A DNA stretch of 7,173 nucleotides from an uncultured Thermoanaerobacterales bacterium (GTDB taxonomy: Bacteria > Bacillota > Clostridia > Christensenellales > UBA1242): NCBI GenBank assembly GCA_949840475.1, contig CATKXA010000052.1:1-7173 (forward strand), read 5' to 3'. Positions 1-5,988 of the stretch are shown one piece after another. Both the position numbers and the translations under genes were made by a program. Numbering within the stretch: the stretch's first letter is position 1; each line of letters begins with the position of its first letter. The notes beneath the pieces were generated by a model. That model was not told the DNA's origin, made no database searches, and was given only the letters and a program-made list of their open reading frames with translations.

Positions 1-29
1 AACGTACAAACTATTTTTGTTTTTCTCAT
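1..29 (-). CDS. pyk: Pyruvate kinase, N-terminal start only (cut by window edge)
   Basis: Only nine codons are visible, reading MRKTKIVCT, with an ATG at 29-27. This matches the very conserved pyruvate kinase N-terminus (MRKTKIVCTxGPA). The enzyme converts phosphoenolpyruvate and ADP to pyruvate and ATP in the last step of glycolysis. The start is supported by a GGAG Shine-Dalgarno site at 37-40, seven bases upstream, and by a complete promoter at 58-86. The gene runs off the low-coordinate end, so no domain can be checked. The call rests on a nine-residue match plus correct initiation signals; extending the sequence should show GPA(S/T) next. Confidence 0.72.
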
Positions 30-57
30 AATTTTACTCCAACATTAGTATATGTTA

Positions 58-86
58 ATTATAATCATTTTGAAATTCCTTGTAAA
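58..86 (-). promoter_or_regulatory. Housekeeping-type promoter for pyk
   Basis: On the minus strand a -35 box TTTACA (81-86) is followed after exactly 17 bases by a consensus -10 box TATAAT (58-63). Predicted transcription start is near 51, giving a leader of about 22 bases that contains the GGAG site. The -35 box directly abuts the T-tract of the terminator that ends the preceding gene, so the two units are packed without spare sequence. Confidence 0.7.
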
Positions 87-87
87 G

Positions 88-118
88 AAAAAGCTCGCCA
101 CATTCTGGCGAGTTTTTT
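88..118. terminator. Intrinsic terminator after the SpoIIQ-like gene
   Basis: A perfect 7-bp GC-rich stem (CTCGCCA at 94-100, TGGCGAG at 106-112) encloses a 5-base loop. On the minus strand the stem is followed by C then TTTTT (88-92). On the plus strand it is followed by TTTTTT (113-118), so it could stop transcription from either side. It begins six bases past the stop codon of the M23 gene. Confidence 0.85.
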
Positions 119-715
119 CTATTTACCACCTTGGTCAAAATATGCAGTTGGGTCAACAAGTTTATCTTTTTCATAAAGTTCAAAGTGTAGATGTGGACCG
201 TCCGCTTTCTCTGTTAGATTGCTAGATACTGTTCCTATCTCTTGTCCTGTTTTAACGGTGTCGCCTTTACTTACCAAAGCTTCTTCGCCTAAACACTTAT
301 AAACTGTTTTTAGATTATTTGAATGCTTGATAGTTATGATTGTTCCGTCCATCATAGAGTGTTCAACATTCTCTACAGTACCCTCATATACAGCCCTTAC
401 CTTTGTTCCCTCTGGTGCTTTATAGTCAAGAGCTTGATGTGTTTGCCAAAAACCTGATGTCTTGTCTTCAAGCAAGTGGTCTTCTGCATAACCTTTAGAG
501 AACTCTTTGCCTTCGATTGGAGATACAAATGTTATAACCTCTGTGCTTGTAACAGGTTCACTTGGCTTTTCCTCTTCCCCTTGGTCGCCATAGTATGTTA
601 GTGCTGTGATGCTTATCATTGTAAGGACGAGTATGACGCATACAGACACTGCCATAGCATAAGCATTACGTTTGAAAAAATGTTTTAATCTTTTAAGTAT
701 ATTATTTGATTTCAT
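119..715 (-). CDS. spoIIQ: SpoIIQ-like membrane-anchored LytM/M23 peptidase-family protein
   Basis: A 198-residue protein. It has a basic cytoplasmic N-terminus, one membrane segment at about residues 20-42, an acidic linker (44-60), then a LytM/M23 domain from about 65 to the end. Zinc-site motifs are intact: HxxxD at H93/D97, H131, and HLH at H175-H177 within GPHLHFEL. In Clostridia this layout is typical of SpoIIQ, the forespore protein that binds SpoIIIAH across the engulfment septum. Bacillus SpoIIQ has a degenerate site, while clostridial ones often keep all ligands, as here. I chose the ATG at 715 because a strong GGAGG (721-725) sits five bases upstream and the TM anchor starts soon after. 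The open frame extends 41 codons further upstream but would overlap the previous gene. A general cell-wall M23 endopeptidase is the alternative; SpoIIIAH is not in the window. Confidence 0.7.
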   Translation of the reverse strand: MKSNNILKRLKHFFKRNAYAMAVSVCVILVLTMISITALTYYGDQGEEEKPSEPVTSTEVITFVSPIEGKEFSKGYAEDHLLEDKTSGFWQTHQALDYKAPEGTKVRAVYEGTVENVEHSMMDGTIITIKHSNNLKTVYKCLGEEALVSKGDTVKTGQEIGTVSSNLTEKADGPHLHFELYEKDKLVDPTAYFDQGGK

Positions 716-737
716 AATAACCTCCGTTTTGTTGCTA

Positions 738-768
738 TAATCTTTTACATGTTTTTTTTGTTTTATAC
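738..768 (-). promoter_or_regulatory. Possible sigma-F-type sporulation promoter for the SpoIIQ-like gene
   Basis: On the minus strand GTATA (764-768) is followed after 16 bases by TAAAAGATTA (738-747). This fits the forespore sigma-F pattern GYWTA-N16-GGNNANANTW at the -35 box, the spacing and the A/A/T/W positions of the -10 element, but it lacks the leading GG. The predicted start near 731 would leave a leader of about 16 bases carrying the intact GGAGG site. I see no convincing housekeeping promoter in this 68-base gap. The sequence is very AT-rich, so a chance match is possible. Confidence 0.4.
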
Positions 769-783
769 ATTTTTCACAAACTT

Positions 784-1227
784 TTAATAACTTCCGTAAA
801 TTATTGGGCTGCCAACAACTGTCGTCTGGTTGTAGCACGCTATCTGTACATTTGCACTTTTGCCGTCAATAGAGTATTTCAAAAGTGGACTGCTACCTTC
901 AATTATGTATCGTTCTCCTACGTAATATTTTTTTAAATTAGTTAAAGCTAGCTTTTCACATAGCTTGTTCAAATTCAGTAAGTCTTGAGCCAGCCAAACA
1001 CACTCGCCAACAACCTCTCCGTTTCTGATATAGTTAACAAATTTACCAGCTGTCCCTTTTTCAACCAAAAAGCCTAAATTGTTTGTACTTTGCATATTTT
1101 CACTAATTTCAAAGTTTGCGTTTATGGCATCTGTTTTTGTTAAAAGAGAAAACAAGCCACCATTTGCAAGTAGTAATGCTAGTGCAAATGAAACTATAAA
1201 AAAGAATACTTTGATAAAGCTCTTCAT
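784..1227 (-). CDS. Small exported or membrane-anchored protein of unknown function, possibly YwmB-like
   Basis: A 147-residue protein with a basic start (MKSFIK), a hydrophobic stretch at about residues 6-28 that could be a signal peptide or anchor, then a polar extracytoplasmic part of about 115 residues. No lipobox is evident. Three cysteines (C76, C90, C131) lie in the exported part. The ending, NVQIACYN...VGSPIIYGSY, and the position just upstream of a SpoIIQ-like gene recall the YwmB (TATA-box-binding-like) family found near sporulation genes. That link rests on memory of the family's ending and is weak. The ATG at 1227 is preceded by a strong SD (AGAAGGTGAT), but that SD lies in the 3' arm of a stable hairpin. 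The gap to the M23 gene is 68 bases, so the two may be co-expressed. Confidence 0.5.
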   Translation of the reverse strand: MKSFIKVFFFIVSFALALLLANGGLFSLLTKTDAINANFEISENMQSTNNLGFLVEKGTAGKFVNYIRNGEVVGECVWLAQDLLNLNKLCEKLALTNLKKYYVGERYIIEGSSPLLKYSIDGKSANVQIACYNQTTVVGSPIIYGSY

Positions 1228-1257
1228 AAAAAAATCACCTTCTAACAGAAGATGATT
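1228..1257 (-). terminator. Terminator-like hairpin that also contains the SD of the 784-1227 gene
   Basis: On the minus strand an 11-bp stem (arms 1247-1257 and 1233-1243, one G-U pair) closes a three-base GTT loop. It is followed by T residues to 1228, immediately before the ATG at 1227-1225. The 3' arm is AGAAGGTGATT, which is the downstream gene's Shine-Dalgarno site. The element therefore looks like the intrinsic terminator of the dehydrogenase-like gene (stop at 1280), and it could also block translation initiation on any read-through RNA. Confidence 0.65.
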
Positions 1258-1279
1258 GACAGTTTTTAAAAAAATAAAC

Positions 1280-2488
1280 TTACAATAACTTATCTAAGTA
1301 ACCATACATGCAAATTAAGTGTAAACCAGTAGGTTTATAAAGTAAATCAACACTAAGTCCAACGCTTTTTTCTATTAGCATAGCATCAAGCCTGTTTTTT
1401 GCTAGCACATTTGTTGTTATACTGAGCGATGATTGCAAATAAAACAAGTTCGCAAATTCCAAGTTAATCTGCCTAGAGATATAGGGATAGTAATTATTAA
1501 ATCGGGCAAATATCTCGCTGTCGCCACAAAGAAGATTGCTAGGAGCTAATCTTTTAATTACCTCTGACGGCTTTACATTTAAAAACTCACTTAGACTGGC
1601 TATGTGCTTATTAATGTTATAACTACCTTTGGCAGGTGTGGTTTTAAAAAAGTTGCAATATGCGTTAACAATAATCTTGCTTGCAAAACTAGACAACTCT
1701 AAAAAGTCTGAGTTTATCCTTTTTGTATTTAGTAAATCCACCAATGCTTTTTCGCCGCCAAAGAAATACTTGGTTTGCTCAAAAAAAGACATTGATTGCC
1801 CAAGCCGAATAAGCGTCCAAATGTTTTTTATGTTTTGGTCACTCATGCTTGCCTTTTTAAAGTTTTTATATTCGTCTAAAATGCTATTAAAATTATCAAT
1901 AAGCCTTGGGCAATGCTCAGTTTTAAAAACAAGGCTTGCTATTTCATTGTCAATTTTAGCTATATATTTTGAAGCTATATAATGGCTTTGAAAAACATTA
2001 TATTTGTTGACCACAGTGCAAACATATATCTCTTTAGGCTCTTTTGCTTTATAGAAATCAAAAACAACTCCGTCAAAGAGCCTAGAAAAACAAGAAAAAG
2101 TATAATCAGTAAAATTGTAAATGGGAAAGATGAACAAATCAGATTGATAGCAATAAGAATAATACTTAGCAATACTTATCAGTTCGTCTGAGCCAATGGC
2201 AACTACTAAATCTTGCCCTTTATCTTCAAGCTTATCACATAACGCTAGCGTAGCACTTGCATTCGGCATAAAAATAGTACTTAGCGTTTTACTTGAATTT
2301 ATGCTTTGCTTTAAATTTATCGCAAGGTCGTTATCATTATTACAAAGCACCAAAATATGCTTATAGTCACTCTTGTTTATTGTGTCTATAAGCTCTAAAA
2401 AGGCATCTGGTTTTACAACAATATTTGTTGTGCGTAAAAAATGTTTTTTACCACAAACACAATCTAAATACTCCTCAGTTTGTTCCAT
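1280..2488 (-). CDS. Divergent glycerol-1-phosphate/iron-alcohol dehydrogenase-like protein, probably inactive
   Basis: A 402-residue protein. The start of about 35 residues, with CxCGKxH (C10-V-C-G-K-K-H16) followed by TNIVV, resembles the N-terminus of AraM/sn-glycerol-1-phosphate dehydrogenase-type members of the iron-alcohol dehydrogenase/dehydroquinate synthase fold. DLVVAIGSDELISIAKYYSY (93-112) sits where family members have the NAD-binding GxGxxxD...K motif, but the glycine cluster is reduced to GSDE; K108 remains. D128 may match the metal-binding Asp. Where the family has GSEHxxSH, this protein appears to have FGGEKALVD (243-251), with no histidines. I therefore infer lost or altered catalysis. 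I chose ATG 2488 because it places the CxCG motif at the usual distance. A TTG at 2590 extends the frame by 34 codons but overlaps the previous gene and crosses a terminator. No SD precedes the ATG. Confidence 0.45.
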   Translation of the reverse strand: MEQTEEYLDCVCGKKHFLRTTNIVVKPDAFLELIDTINKSDYKHILVLCNNDNDLAINLKQSINSSKTLSTIFMPNASATLALCDKLEDKGQDLVVAIGSDELISIAKYYSYCYQSDLFIFPIYNFTDYTFSCFSRLFDGVVFDFYKAKEPKEIYVCTVVNKYNVFQSHYIASKYIAKIDNEIASLVFKTEHCPRLIDNFNSILDEYKNFKKASMSDQNIKNIWTLIRLGQSMSFFEQTKYFFGGEKALVDLLNTKRINSDFLELSSFASKIIVNAYCNFFKTTPAKGSYNINKHIASLSEFLNVKPSEVIKRLAPSNLLCGDSEIFARFNNYYPYISRQINLEFANLFYLQSSLSITTNVLAKNRLDAMLIEKSVGLSVDLLYKPTGLHLICMYGYLDKLL

Positions 2489-2490
2489 AT

Positions 2491-2528
2491 AAAAAATAAT
2501 AGCACGCAAAATATAACTTTTTGCGTGC
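2491..2528 (-). terminator. Intrinsic terminator after the flippase-like gene, abutting the next start codon
   Basis: A perfect 10-bp inverted repeat (GCACGCAAAA at 2502-2511, TTTTGCGTGC at 2519-2528) has a 7-base loop. On the minus strand it is followed by TATTATTTTTT. It lies 54 bases past the stop codon of the membrane-protein gene. The T-tract ends two bases before the ATG at 2488-2486. Within its 3' arm and tail, TGCTATTAT resembles an extended -10 promoter element, which would start RNA at or next to that ATG. Confidence 0.7.
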
Positions 2529-2582
2529 ACATTATTTATGTTTTTGTAAAATGAATAAACTTTTTGATAAAAGTTGTATAAC

Positions 2583-3947
2583 TTATGCAATATTAGTGCT
2601 ATCTGAGGCTAATTGCTTCTTGTTCTCTTTTCTTGTTTTTGCCATTCTACTAATGCTATCAATAGTTGAAACAATGAAGCCTTGAACTATTGTAAAGTAG
2701 TAAGTCAAGAACCTCCAAGCAAGCAATCCCCAAACAATATTAGTTGAGCCTATCATTGAATAAACACCAAACATTGCTATAAATGAAAACTCCATCATTC
2801 CCGTTCCACCAGGCAAAGGCACAACAACTGCAGCCATTTGGCAGATTATAAACTTTGTAATACAAATTAAAAGTAATAACAATGCAGATGAAACACTTGT
2901 AGGATATGACGCTGTAAACGCCATCACGACTGTAAATGGTATTGCAAAATAGCTAAGGACCTCAATTAGAGCAAAGAATATACATGCAAACAATGTTGCT
3001 TTGTTTTTTCTTAAATAAGAGATTGAAGATTGGTACTCAAGTACTGTCTTCATTATTTTATTGTAGCTTTTACGATAGTCTTTAACTATTCTTAGTTGGT
3101 ATCCTACTTTTACAATCCAACGAACAAGCGACCTACCAACTATCTTACCACTACCAATCAAAATAAATATAAGACTTGAAAGTGCTGTAAAGATTATGCC
3201 AATAAATGCAAAGATTTTTAGCAAAGTCAACAACAAACCATTTAGTGGCGAAACACCAGACAAGAAAGGAATACCAACAATGTAAAATAATAAAATGATT
3301 ATTGTGTATACAATATTATAAATTATAAGCTTGATGATTGGAATACTTGTAGCCACGCCAGGAGATATACCTGCTCTTGTTAAATTCAAGATTTGCGAAG
3401 GTTGCCCACCAACAGAGAATGGCGTTATTGCGTCAAAATATTTACCAACAGAACTTACCTTGTATGCCGTCAAAAATTTCTTTTTTCCAGTTGAACGCTT
3501 AATTAAACAATAGAAAATCATAGTGTCGGCAAAGAAAATAATTGCGAATAGAACTACTCCACCAAGTAACCACCACATTCTATCGCCCTGTTCTTTAATG
3601 ATATCAAGAAGTGGAACACCATTGGCTTCTTTTAAACAAGCATTGATAATAAAACCAAGCACTGCAATATTGATAATCAAGAATATTAAGTTAGTTATAA
3701 TACTCTTTTTCTTCTTTTTAGGCTTATCAGACTCAATAGCCTCTTTTAATCTTTCACGAGCTACTGATACATCAATGATAGCATCGCCAGCATCTGATTC
3801 AAACATATTGATTTGACCTTCGCTGATTTTATTTTGAGTATCTTTTAAGTCTGCCTCTTTTCCCGCAGGCAAAGTAGGCACTTTGTTTTTTTCAACAGTC
3901 CCCTCGATTATTAGTTGCTCAGTTTGTTCTATTTTTTTCTTCGTCAC
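2583..3947 (-). CDS. LPG-synthase-type transmembrane/flippase-like protein (UPF0104, YbhN/AglD family)
   Basis: A 454-residue polytopic membrane protein. Residues 1-80 are hydrophilic, acidic and probably disordered, ending in KPKKKKK (75-81), a positive-inside stop. Hydrophobic segments follow at about 84-104, 125-148, 200-227, 237-264, 318-344, 353-376 and 386-430. The family signatures are GKYFDAITPFSVGGQPSQI (168-186) and PLPGGTGMMEFSF (377-389), as in the membrane half of lysylphosphatidylglycerol synthase (MprF) and relatives. No aminoacyl-transferase domain is attached, so this is the stand-alone membrane unit; a lipid or glycolipid translocation role is inferred from the family and the substrate is unknown. 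Start: the codon is GTG at 3947, with AAAGG at 3956-3960; an in-frame TGA lies just upstream and the next Met is residue 48. A dedicated promoter precedes it. Confidence 0.8.
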   Translation of the reverse strand: MTKKKIEQTEQLIIEGTVEKNKVPTLPAGKEADLKDTQNKISEGQINMFESDAGDAIIDVSVARERLKEAIESDKPKKKKKSIITNLIFLIINIAVLGFIINACLKEANGVPLLDIIKEQGDRMWWLLGGVVLFAIIFFADTMIFYCLIKRSTGKKKFLTAYKVSSVGKYFDAITPFSVGGQPSQILNLTRAGISPGVATSIPIIKLIIYNIVYTIIILLFYIVGIPFLSGVSPLNGLLLTLLKIFAFIGIIFTALSSLIFILIGSGKIVGRSLVRWIVKVGYQLRIVKDYRKSYNKIMKTVLEYQSSISYLRKNKATLFACIFFALIEVLSYFAIPFTVVMAFTASYPTSVSSALLLLLICITKFIICQMAAVVVPLPGGTGMMEFSFIAMFGVYSMIGSTNIVWGLLAWRFLTYYFTIVQGFIVSTIDSISRMAKTRKENKKQLASDSTNIA

Positions 3948-3965
3948 TGACTTTACCTTTTTTCA

Positions 3966-3994
3966 ATTTTATATTATTAAAAAAAACCTGTCAA
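3966..3994 (-). promoter_or_regulatory. Strong housekeeping-type promoter for the flippase-like gene
   Basis: On the minus strand a perfect -35 box TTGACA (3989-3994) is followed after 17 bases, including a run of eight T residues, by TAAAAT (3966-3971). The predicted start is near 3959, inside or just before the AAAGG SD at 3956-3960, leaving a leader of only about 12 bases before the GTG. Confidence 0.7.
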
Positions 3995-4102
3995 ACAAAT
4001 ATAAACCATTTACGCTACTTTGATTATTTCTAATTATTTTGTATATAAACAAAAGGAGCTGTAATTAACCAATAAACAATAAAATATTACCTTAAATAAG
4101 AA

Positions 4103-4127
4103 AAAAGCCAACTTAGAGTTGGCTTTT
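4103..4127. terminator. Intrinsic terminator closing the rnr-smpB-ssrA-coiled-coil block
   Basis: A perfect inverted repeat, AAAAGCCAAC (4103-4112) and GTTGGCTTTT (4118-4127), closes a 5-base loop. On the minus strand the hairpin ends in TTTTTT then CTTATTT, 13 bases past the stop of the coiled-coil gene. On the plus strand it ends in TTTTATATTT, so it could work in both directions. Confidence 0.85.
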
Positions 4128-4140
4128 ATATTTAAAAGAA

Positions 4141-5073
4141 TTACTTATTTTCATCTGTACCGTTTTTCTTTGAAGCTTTAGCTTCCTCAACGATTTTAGC
4201 AGCTTCCTCTGCATCTTCAATAACTTTAACTTCAGTTGTAGTTACAGGAGCATTGTCGTCAAAGAACTTACCGTTTGCAATTAGCTCTTCAAGCTCTTTA
4301 ACTTCATCGTTATATCTCTTTTGCTCTTTTTCTAGATACTCTTTAAGCTTAACATTGTGCTCATATTTCTCTTTGTTTTCACGAACATAATTGTTTGCAT
4401 CTTCAATACTAGCTTTAAGCTCAGCGATATGTGCTGTTAGCTCTTCTTGGCGAGCTTTTTTATCTGCATCAACATTTTTAATGTCTGTTACAGAGTACAT
4501 TAGAAGGTTAAGGTTTGTAAGCTCCAATGCTTTTTTATCAAGCATCTTTTGGTTACGGTCTTTTCTTCTGATAGTTCTTTCATATTTCAAAATAGCACGA
4601 TTAGTCTTATCTAAGTCACGCTCAATTTTTACTTGGCTCTCTTTGATTTTTTCAAGTCTAACTCTATAATCGAATTCTGGACCACCTTTTTCAACAGTGT
4701 TGTTAATGATGATAGTTGTTGGAACTGATTCCTCTTTAACCTCTTCTTTTTCTTCAACAACTTCAGGTATAACCTCTTCCTCAACAACTTCTACAACTGG
4801 CTCAGCCTTAACTTCTTCCTCAGCAGGTTGTTTTTGAGAAGTTGCAGCTTCTAGTTTAGCAAGCATTTGGTCAAGATCGATTTCGTTAACCTCTTCAGCT
4901 TCCTCTTCTTGTTTTTCTTCTAAGATCTTGTTAGCACTCTTTTGTTTTTTGCAAGCTTCAACTATAAAAGCAATAGTGAAAGCAACAGCCAAACATACGC
5001 TAAGTGCAATTAAACAAACAAACACCTTTGCTGAAACTGATAGATTTTGTAAAGTTTCAATTAAATTACTCAT
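4141..5073 (-). CDS. Membrane-anchored acidic coiled-coil protein of unknown function
   Basis: A 310-residue protein. A short N-terminus is followed by one membrane segment at about residues 16-39 and then CKKQK (41-45), which predicts that the bulk faces the cytoplasm. Residues 51-117 are a Glu/Val/Pro-rich low-complexity linker. TTIIINNTVEKGG (119-131) is a short non-charged break. Residues 135-265 are rich in K, E, R and L with heptad-like spacing, typical of a long coiled coil. The tail (280-310) is acidic and helical. No enzyme motif is seen. The ATG at 5073 has AAGGAG six bases upstream. It starts only 52 bases after the tmRNA 3' end, with no terminator between, so it is probably transcribed with ssrA/smpB, although nothing in the protein ties it to ribosome rescue. 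A role in cell-envelope or division scaffolding is possible from the shape alone. Confidence 0.7.
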   Translation of the reverse strand: MSNLIETLQNLSVSAKVFVCLIALSVCLAVAFTIAFIVEACKKQKSANKILEEKQEEEAEEVNEIDLDQMLAKLEAATSQKQPAEEEVKAEPVVEVVEEEVIPEVVEEKEEVKEESVPTTIIINNTVEKGGPEFDYRVRLEKIKESQVKIERDLDKTNRAILKYERTIRRKDRNQKMLDKKALELTNLNLLMYSVTDIKNVDADKKARQEELTAHIAELKASIEDANNYVRENKEKYEHNVKLKEYLEKEQKRYNDEVKELEELIANGKFFDDNAPVTTTEVKVIEDAEEAAKIVEEAKASKKNGTDENK

Positions 5074-5125
5074 AAGCTTCTCCTTGTATATCTTTATTTT
5101 TTTGTAGCATAGCCACCTTAATATT

Positions 5126-5484
5126 TGGTGGAGGCGGTGGGAATCGAACCCACGTCCAAATAAATTTCCAAATACCCTTCTCCGTGCTAAAGTTGACTAT
5201 TAAAATTTCGCTTTTGGTCTAAAGCCAACCAAATCCCAAAAGCTATTTTAAGTTTAAATAAAACAGTTGGCTCAACTTAAAAGAACTACCAAGTGTTTCT
5301 TACTTTAGTCTAACAAGCAAAGCTTCACAGTAAGCTTAAAACTTTGCCCGTGTGCCTTAAGTTAGGCAGCAAGTGCTAATTTGTTATCAGCATTTATTGT
5401 TTGTTACCTTTTAAAGACACGGCAACCACGTCTAGCACGCTTCTAGCATTCACAAATATTACCTGTCGAAACCTGTACGCCCCC
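5126..5484 (-). ncRNA. ssrA: Transfer-messenger RNA (tmRNA), one-piece
   Basis: The RNA is about 359 bases. Its 5' end GGGGGCGUACAGGUUUCGAC pairs through GGGGGCG (one G-U) with CGCCUCC near the 3' end, which finishes ACCA, so CCA is encoded. The T-arm is complete: GUGGG stem, UUCGAUU loop, CCCAC. Upstream of the tag, GACGUGG/CCGUGUC and GUUGCC/GGUAAC can form pseudoknot 1; further pairs such as AGCUUUUGG/CCAAAAGC and GAGCCAAC/GUUGGCUU fit the downstream pseudoknots. tmRNA charged with alanine and bound to SmpB enters stalled ribosomes, adds a degradation tag and frees the ribosome. It sits 45 bases after smpB. I see no good promoter in that gap, so expression may come from the smpB promoter followed by end processing. 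Confidence 0.97.
5362..5391 (-). other. ssrA: tmRNA tag reading frame, peptide ADNKLALAA
   Basis: Reading from the resume codon GCT (5391-5389) gives A-D-N-K-L-A-L-A-A and TAA. The hydrophobic ALAA ending is the classic protease-targeting signal read by ClpXP and similar proteases. The five bases before the resume codon are UAAAU, keeping the U at -5 and A at -4 that are important for frame choice in Escherichia coli tmRNA. The stop lies in a small hairpin (GCCU/AGGC), as in helix 5 of other tmRNAs. The tag is nine residues, at the short end of the range. Confidence 0.88.
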
Positions 5485-5529
5485 GCATGCATCACATGAA
5501 ACAGGGTAACAGGCAAAAGTGCAGTTTGG

Positions 5530-5976
5530 CTATTTTAAGTTCTTAATATCACGCTGTTGCTCTTTAGCTATGTCCTTCTCTTTTAAAGACTGCTTTTTAT
5601 CATAAAGATGTTTACCTTTAGCTAGTGCTAATTCTATTTTGACAAGTCCACCCTCAAAATATGCTTTTAATGGGATTAATGTGTAACTTTTGTCCTTAAC
5701 TTTTCGCTCTAGCCTAAGTATTTCACTCTTATGGAGCAATAGCTTGCGGCTTCGCCTTGTATCAACTTTAAAAGCTGAAGTCTTTTCGTAGCATGGGATA
5801 TTTGCATTTATCAAATAAACTTCGCCGTCTTTTATGTGGGCGTAACTATCTGATAAAGTTAAATGCCCAAGTCTTAACGACTTCACTTCTGAGCCAATCA
5901 AAGCTATTCCGCATTCATATTTTTCTTCTATAAAATATTCAAAGTACGCTTTTCTATTAACTGCTATTTCCTTCAT
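5530..5976 (-). CDS. smpB: SsrA-binding protein SmpB
   Basis: A 148-residue protein, close to the usual length of about 150-160. Family motifs run in order: N7-RKAYFEYFIEEKYECGIALIGSEVKSLR (G23 to R35 region), then DSYAHIKDGEVYLINANIPCYEK (43-65), and the basic C-terminal tail KGKHLYDKKQSLKEKDIAKEQQRD that reaches into the empty mRNA channel. SmpB forms an OB-fold that binds the tRNA-like part of tmRNA and acts in its place of an anticodon arm. I chose the ATG at 5976 because AAGGAG (5982-5987) lies five bases upstream and the protein then begins at the family's normal N-terminus. The frame is open for 42 more codons upstream, but those residues are low-complexity and unlike SmpB. It lies between rnr and ssrA, the common clostridial order. 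Confidence 0.95.
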   Translation of the reverse strand: MKEIAVNRKAYFEYFIEEKYECGIALIGSEVKSLRLGHLTLSDSYAHIKDGEVYLINANIPCYEKTSAFKVDTRRSRKLLLHKSEILRLERKVKDKSYTLIPLKAYFEGGLVKIELALAKGKHLYDKKQSLKEKDIAKEQQRDIKNLK

Positions 5977-5988
5977 ATTTGCTCCTTG

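Noticed and set aside
716..838. N-terminal extension of the SpoIIQ-like protein by 41 residues
   Set aside because: It would overlap the end of the upstream gene and run through a promoter-like region; the ATG at 715 has a strong GGAGG five bases away.
1629..1982. Plus-strand open frame of 117 codons
   Set aside because: It lies wholly opposite the dehydrogenase-like gene, has no clear SD or recognisable motif, and its composition is that of an antisense shadow. Shorter plus-strand frames elsewhere were rejected for the same reason.
2489..2590. TTG start for the dehydrogenase-like protein, overlapping the flippase-like gene by 8 bases
   Set aside because: The added 34 residues cross a perfect terminator hairpin, no SD is obvious, and the family N-terminus fits the ATG at 2488.
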